Translations under genes and position numbers: made by a program
Shown: positions 5,981 through 8,616 of the stretch, piece after piece
How the letters are laid out: the number at the start of each line of letters is the position of its first letter
Position numbering within the stretch: position 1 is the first letter of the stretch
Assembly: GCA_024227975.1 (NCBI GenBank)
Contig: JAAETV010000433.1
Coordinates: 1-8,616, forward strand
Direction: 5' to 3'
DNA: 8,616 nt
DNA from: Actinomycetes bacterium
Lineage (GTDB): Bacteria > Actinomycetota > Acidimicrobiia > Acidimicrobiales > SZUA-35
Notes under the pieces: generated by a model
Seen by the model: only the letters and a program-made list of their open reading frames with translations
Database searches by the model: none
Told to the model about the DNA's origin: nothing

Positions 5981-6017
5981 TTGTACGAAGTCATATTAGT
6001 AGCCGCACTGCTATTGT
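5981..6017. promoter_or_regulatory. AT-rich divergent intergenic segment with an imperfect inverted repeat
   Basis: This is the most AT-rich stretch between the divergent starts at 5931 and 6047. It holds TAGTAGC (5997-6003) and GCTATTG (6010-6016), an inverted repeat that pairs over seven positions with two G-T matches. TATTAG (5994) and TATTGT (6012) resemble -10 boxes, but none has a convincing -35 at proper spacing. It is the likely promoter and operator zone for both genes; exact sites cannot be assigned. Confidence 0.3.
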
Positions 6018-6032
6018 CGCCAATGGACCGTT

Positions 6033-6040
6033 GGGGGAGG
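6033..6040 (+). promoter_or_regulatory. Ribosome binding site fixing the ATG 6047 start
   Basis: GGGGGAGG ends six bases before ATG 6047 and is the strongest Shine-Dalgarno sequence on this strand. It rules out the in-frame upstream ATGs at 5954 and 6023, whose extra residues do not match the way luciferase-like proteins begin. Confidence 0.75.
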
Positions 6041-6046
6041 ACAATC

Positions 6047-7117
6047 ATGGATCTGGCGATCTGTATGGCGTCGAAGATCGACGACATCGACTACATCGTC
6101 CGAGCCGAAGAGCTTGGCTATACCCACGCCTGGGTTGCCGACAGTCAGATGATCTGGAGTGACCCCTACGCGGTGTTGGCTCTGGCTGCCGACAAGACTT
6201 CGACCATCAACATCGGCACTGGGGTCTCGGTTGCTGCCACCCGCCCCGCACCGGTGACTGCAGCCAGCATCGCCACCATCAACACCATTGCCCCCGGGAG
6301 AACCTTTCTCGGTATCGGGACCGGTAACACCGCAATGCGGATCATGGGTCACAAGCCGATGCGAATCGCCGAGTTCGACGAGTACTTGAGTGTCCTGGGT
6401 CCCCTTCTGCGGGGCGAAGAAGCCGACTTCGCCTGGAGGGGCCAGGTCTCTCCGGTGCGCCACATCATGCCTGAGGCCGGCTTTGTCTCGTTTTCCCCTC
6501 AGATCCCCCTCTATGTGTCGGGTTTCGGGCCTCGCTCCCTCGGGTTGGCCGGCAGACATGGTGATGGAGCTGTGCTGTCGATTCCCCCCGACCCGGCTTT
6601 CATGGACAAGGTGTGGGGCAGCATCGAGCGAGGAGCAGTCGAGGCTGGTCGTGACCTGGATCGAGACCAGTATCTAACCGCCTCACTGACCACTGCGGTA
6701 GTGCTCGAAGACGGTGAGCCAACCGACTCGGAGCGGGTGAAGCGGCTCTGTGGCGCCTTCGCCATTGCCTCCCTCCATTACTCCTACGATCAGTGGCGCC
6801 AGCAGGGTCGGGGGCCCGGTCCAGCTTTGGCCTCGATCTGGGATGAATACACCGAGCTGTTGGAGCAGACCCCAGCCGAGATCCGTCATCAGCGCATCCA
6901 TCGTGGTCACAACTGCTGGGTCGAGCCCGAAGAGGAGAGGTTCGTGACCAGGGAACTGATCGAGGCCACCTGCCTGGTTGGTACCCGTGATCAACTCATC
7001 GAGCGGCTGCGGGCCCTCGACGAAGCTGGCCTCGATCAGGTGATGATCCTGCCTCCCCTCGAACCCCGCTACGAGGTGCTGGACCAGGTTGGGACCGAGG
7101 TACTCCCCTACCTCTGA
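6047..7117 (+). CDS. Luciferase-like oxidoreductase, probably F420-dependent
   Basis: The 356-residue protein is a complete luciferase-like TIM barrel of a different branch from the one at 1707-2738. It begins with the strand DLAICMASK. HAWVADSQ (28-35) stands where the flavin monooxygenase branch has an EHHF-type segment. TGVSVAATRPAPVTAASIAT (58-77), then GRTFLGIGTGNTA (84-96), is the pattern of F420-dependent methylene-H4MPT-reductase-like enzymes. VSGFGPRSLGLAGRHGDGAV (157-176) supplies the phosphate-side loop. The C-terminal half (VGTRDQLIERLRALDEAGLDQVMI) is typical of the family. These proteins use reduced or oxidised F420 for hydride transfer to diverse organic substrates. F420 use is inferred from motif similarity. 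The gene is monocistronic and divergent from the small helical protein gene, with a strong ribosome binding site. The substrate is not known. Confidence 0.9.
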   Translation: MDLAICMASKIDDIDYIVRAEELGYTHAWVADSQMIWSDPYAVLALAADKTSTINIGTGVSVAATRPAPVTAASIATINTIAPGRTFLGIGTGNTAMRIMGHKPMRIAEFDEYLSVLGPLLRGEEADFAWRGQVSPVRHIMPEAGFVSFSPQIPLYVSGFGPRSLGLAGRHGDGAVLSIPPDPAFMDKVWGSIERGAVEAGRDLDRDQYLTASLTTAVVLEDGEPTDSERVKRLCGAFAIASLHYSYDQWRQQGRGPGPALASIWDEYTELLEQTPAEIRHQRIHRGHNCWVEPEEERFVTRELIEATCLVGTRDQLIERLRALDEAGLDQVMILPPLEPRYEVLDQVGTEVLPYL

Positions 7118-7135
7118 TCCGTCTAGGGCATGGCT

Positions 7136-7146
7136 GCTCTCAGAGC
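7136..7146. terminator. Short palindrome between convergent genes, weak terminator candidate
   Basis: GCTCTCAGAGC is a perfect palindrome around one base, in the 30-base gap between the convergent stops at 7117 and 7148. As an RNA stem it could form only about four base pairs with a three-base loop, and no U-tract follows, so termination by it alone is doubtful. Confidence 0.2.
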
Positions 7147-7147
7147 T

Positions 7148-8572
7148 TCACCTGGACGGTGGCTCAGCCCGGGTGGCCAGTGAGGCCACTAGGCCGAATC
7201 CGGCCATGACGGCGCCAAAGACGAAGGTGGCAGTGAAGCGGCCCGCGCTTGCCCCATCGCCCAGGAACACGTTCATGGTCTGGATACCGCTGACCACGCC
7301 GATGAACATGATCTGCTGATTCATGCCGTTGGCGATTCCCATGTCTTGGGGATCGACGGCCCCGGCCACCATCGATGCGATCGCTGGTTGGGAGATACCA
7401 GCCGATATTCCGCTCAGCATCAGGCCAAAGACGATGAAGGTGATTCCGAGCGCCCCCGTCATCGAGGCGGCAACGGCGAAGGTAGCCATCGAAGCGACCA
7501 TGGCCATTGCTCCCAACACCACGGGCTTTCGCTCACCCAGGGTCGTTGCCAGGTAGCCACCAATCGGTGAAGCGAGGCTGAAGGCTCCCGGGCGAGGGGC
7601 CAGGGTGATGGCGATAGCACCGACTGAGAGTCCGTAGAGGCCACCGAGTAAAGCGGGGGTCACCACGAACCCACCCATGTAGGCGAACTGCATCAGGGCG
7701 GCAGAAACCATGGGCAGGGTGAAGTTTCGCCGCTTGAAATAACGCAACTCGAGCATTGGATCGGGGGTGCGATTCTCGACCCGGATGAAAGCGGCAATGC
7801 CCACGATGCAGACCACGGCCAAGGCGAGGATCAACGGATCGGTGACCACTGTCGACAGGGGTGCATCCCGCACCAGCTCGCTGACCCGGGTCAGGGTCAG
7901 TAGGCCGGCCAGAACGGCGGCGGCCAGGGCTAGCGCCCCCAGATAGTCGATGGCGACATTCTCCATTCGTGGTGTCGGTCGGATGAGACGGGAACCAACC
8001 ACGGCCGCGATCACCGAGACTGCGGCAAAGGCGACGAAGATCCAGCGCCAACCGACGATGTCGATGAGGGGCCCACCGATGACCAGACCGATGGTTGGCG
8101 CCCCGGTCATGGCGAACTGGAACCAGCCCATGGCCGTGGCCCGCCGGGTCGGCCCGTAGGCGTGCATCATCAGGGCCATGCCGTTTGGCATGACCAGGGC
8201 GCCTGTAACTCCGAACAGGACGCGAAACACGATCATCGAGGTGGCATCCCAGGCCAGCCCCGAAGCCAGGGTGGTGACGACCCCACCGACCAATCCGATC
8301 AAGAACACGGTCCGGTGTCCTTTGATGTCGCCCAGCTTGCCCCCGATGGGGGTCATGACGGCCATGGCCAGCATCAGGCCGGTGATCATCCAGGTCAGGG
8401 TGGCCCGCGACGAGTCGAGGTCGGTGGCAATCTCATCGAGTGAGACGGTGACGATGGTCATCAGCGATCCGAAGGCCATGACGGCCAACATCACGACGAG
8501 CAGCAGTCTTCGGGGGTAGGTCAGGTCCAGCTCATCACCGGACTCGGCCGATTCGGAGTCGACTGCGGTCAC
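7148..8572 (-). CDS. DHA2-type major facilitator superfamily exporter
   Basis: The 474-residue integral membrane protein has a 20-residue polar, acidic N-terminal tail followed by closely spaced hydrophobic helices. I judge 12 to 14 from the sequence, with 14 typical of the DHA2 drug:H+ antiporter family. Signature motifs are SLDEIATDL (44-52) in the first loop, motif A GGKLGDIKGHRTVF (77-90) between helices 2 and 3, the antiporter motif C region TGAPTIGLVIGGPLID (156-171), and GWRWIF (174-179) after it, the usual DHA2 hallmark. It likely exports a small hydrophobic compound or drug across the cytoplasmic membrane in exchange for protons; the substrate is unknown. Translation starts at GTG 8572, because TGA lies two codons upstream in frame and no nearer in-frame ATG exists before the first helix. 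There is no ribosome binding site, and a -10-like box sits directly upstream. It converges on the F420-type oxidoreductase gene. Confidence 0.92.
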   Translation of the reverse strand: MTAVDSESAESGDELDLTYPRRLLLVVMLAVMAFGSLMTIVTVSLDEIATDLDSSRATLTWMITGLMLAMAVMTPIGGKLGDIKGHRTVFLIGLVGGVVTTLASGLAWDATSMIVFRVLFGVTGALVMPNGMALMMHAYGPTRRATAMGWFQFAMTGAPTIGLVIGGPLIDIVGWRWIFVAFAAVSVIAAVVGSRLIRPTPRMENVAIDYLGALALAAAVLAGLLTLTRVSELVRDAPLSTVVTDPLILALAVVCIVGIAAFIRVENRTPDPMLELRYFKRRNFTLPMVSAALMQFAYMGGFVVTPALLGGLYGLSVGAIAITLAPRPGAFSLASPIGGYLATTLGERKPVVLGAMAMVASMATFAVAASMTGALGITFIVFGLMLSGISAGISQPAIASMVAGAVDPQDMGIANGMNQQIMFIGVVSGIQTMNVFLGDGASAGRFTATFVFGAVMAGFGLVASLATRAEPPSR

Positions 8573-8580
8573 GAATCATG

Positions 8581-8586
8581 ATGATA
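8581..8586 (-). promoter_or_regulatory. -10 box for a leaderless transcript of the exporter gene
   Basis: On the minus strand, TATCAT (8586-8581) matches the -10 consensus at five of six positions and ends eight bases before the G of GTG 8572. A -35 is poor (TTAGTT at 8608-8603, spacing 16). The lack of any Shine-Dalgarno sequence and this spacing suggest transcription starting at or next to the start codon. The 44 bases upstream of the gene, up to the window edge, are markedly AT-rich, as expected of a promoter. Confidence 0.45.
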
Positions 8587-8616
8587 GGTAGTTCCAAGCT
8601 CTAACTAAGAATTAGA

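Noticed and set aside
5932..6087. N-terminal extension of the small helical protein
   Set aside because: It would span the whole divergent promoter region and overlap the start of the neighbouring gene; ATG 5931 has a good ribosome binding site.
1..8616. Mobile element, phage-defence or CRISPR signals
   Set aside because: No transposase, integrase, nuclease, toxin-antitoxin pair, terminal inverted repeats or spaced direct repeats were found on either strand. The P-loop gene with a neighbouring regulator was considered as a defence module, but nothing in its motifs supports that.

Overview
The window is gene-dense, GC-rich DNA whose coding style (strong GC bias at third codon positions, short intergenic gaps, several apparently leaderless starts, a probable F420-dependent oxidoreductase) suggests a high-GC actinobacterium. 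An uncultured Acidimicrobiia-like lineage is a guess. No RNA gene, insertion sequence, CRISPR array or phage gene was seen, and no gene-free stretch exceeds about 235 bases.

Layout. Positions 2-133 hold the 3' end of an unrecognised gene on the plus strand. Positions 155-4174 hold five tightly spaced minus-strand genes, read from right to left. In transcription order these are an XRE-type helix-turn-helix regulator with an unusual C-terminal domain (4174-3572), an enoyl-CoA hydratase/isomerase (3540-2740), a luciferase-like flavin monooxygenase (2738-1707), a PEP mutase/isocitrate lyase superfamily protein (1688-897) and a DinB-like helical-bundle protein (877-155). Gaps are 31, 1, 18 and 19 bases, so they probably form one operon. 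The enzyme set (crotonase, flavin monooxygenase, carbon-carbon or phosphonate lyase fold) looks catabolic; the substrate cannot be read from sequence.

Divergent from the regulator, after a 232-base intergenic region with a good sigma-70-like promoter and a foldable leader, is a 345-residue P-loop NTPase of unknown function (4407-5444). It converges on a small histidine-rich helical protein, possibly hemerythrin-like (5931-5476). That gene is divergent from a second luciferase-like oxidoreductase, probably F420-dependent (6047-7117). The last gene is a DHA2-type major facilitator drug exporter on the minus strand (8572-7148), with a GTG start placed as in a leaderless mRNA.

Most of the window is ordinary metabolic and transport content. 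The least explained parts are the P-loop protein with its structured leader, the regulator's C-terminal domain, and the hairpin that would mask the ribosome binding site of the enoyl-CoA hydratase gene.
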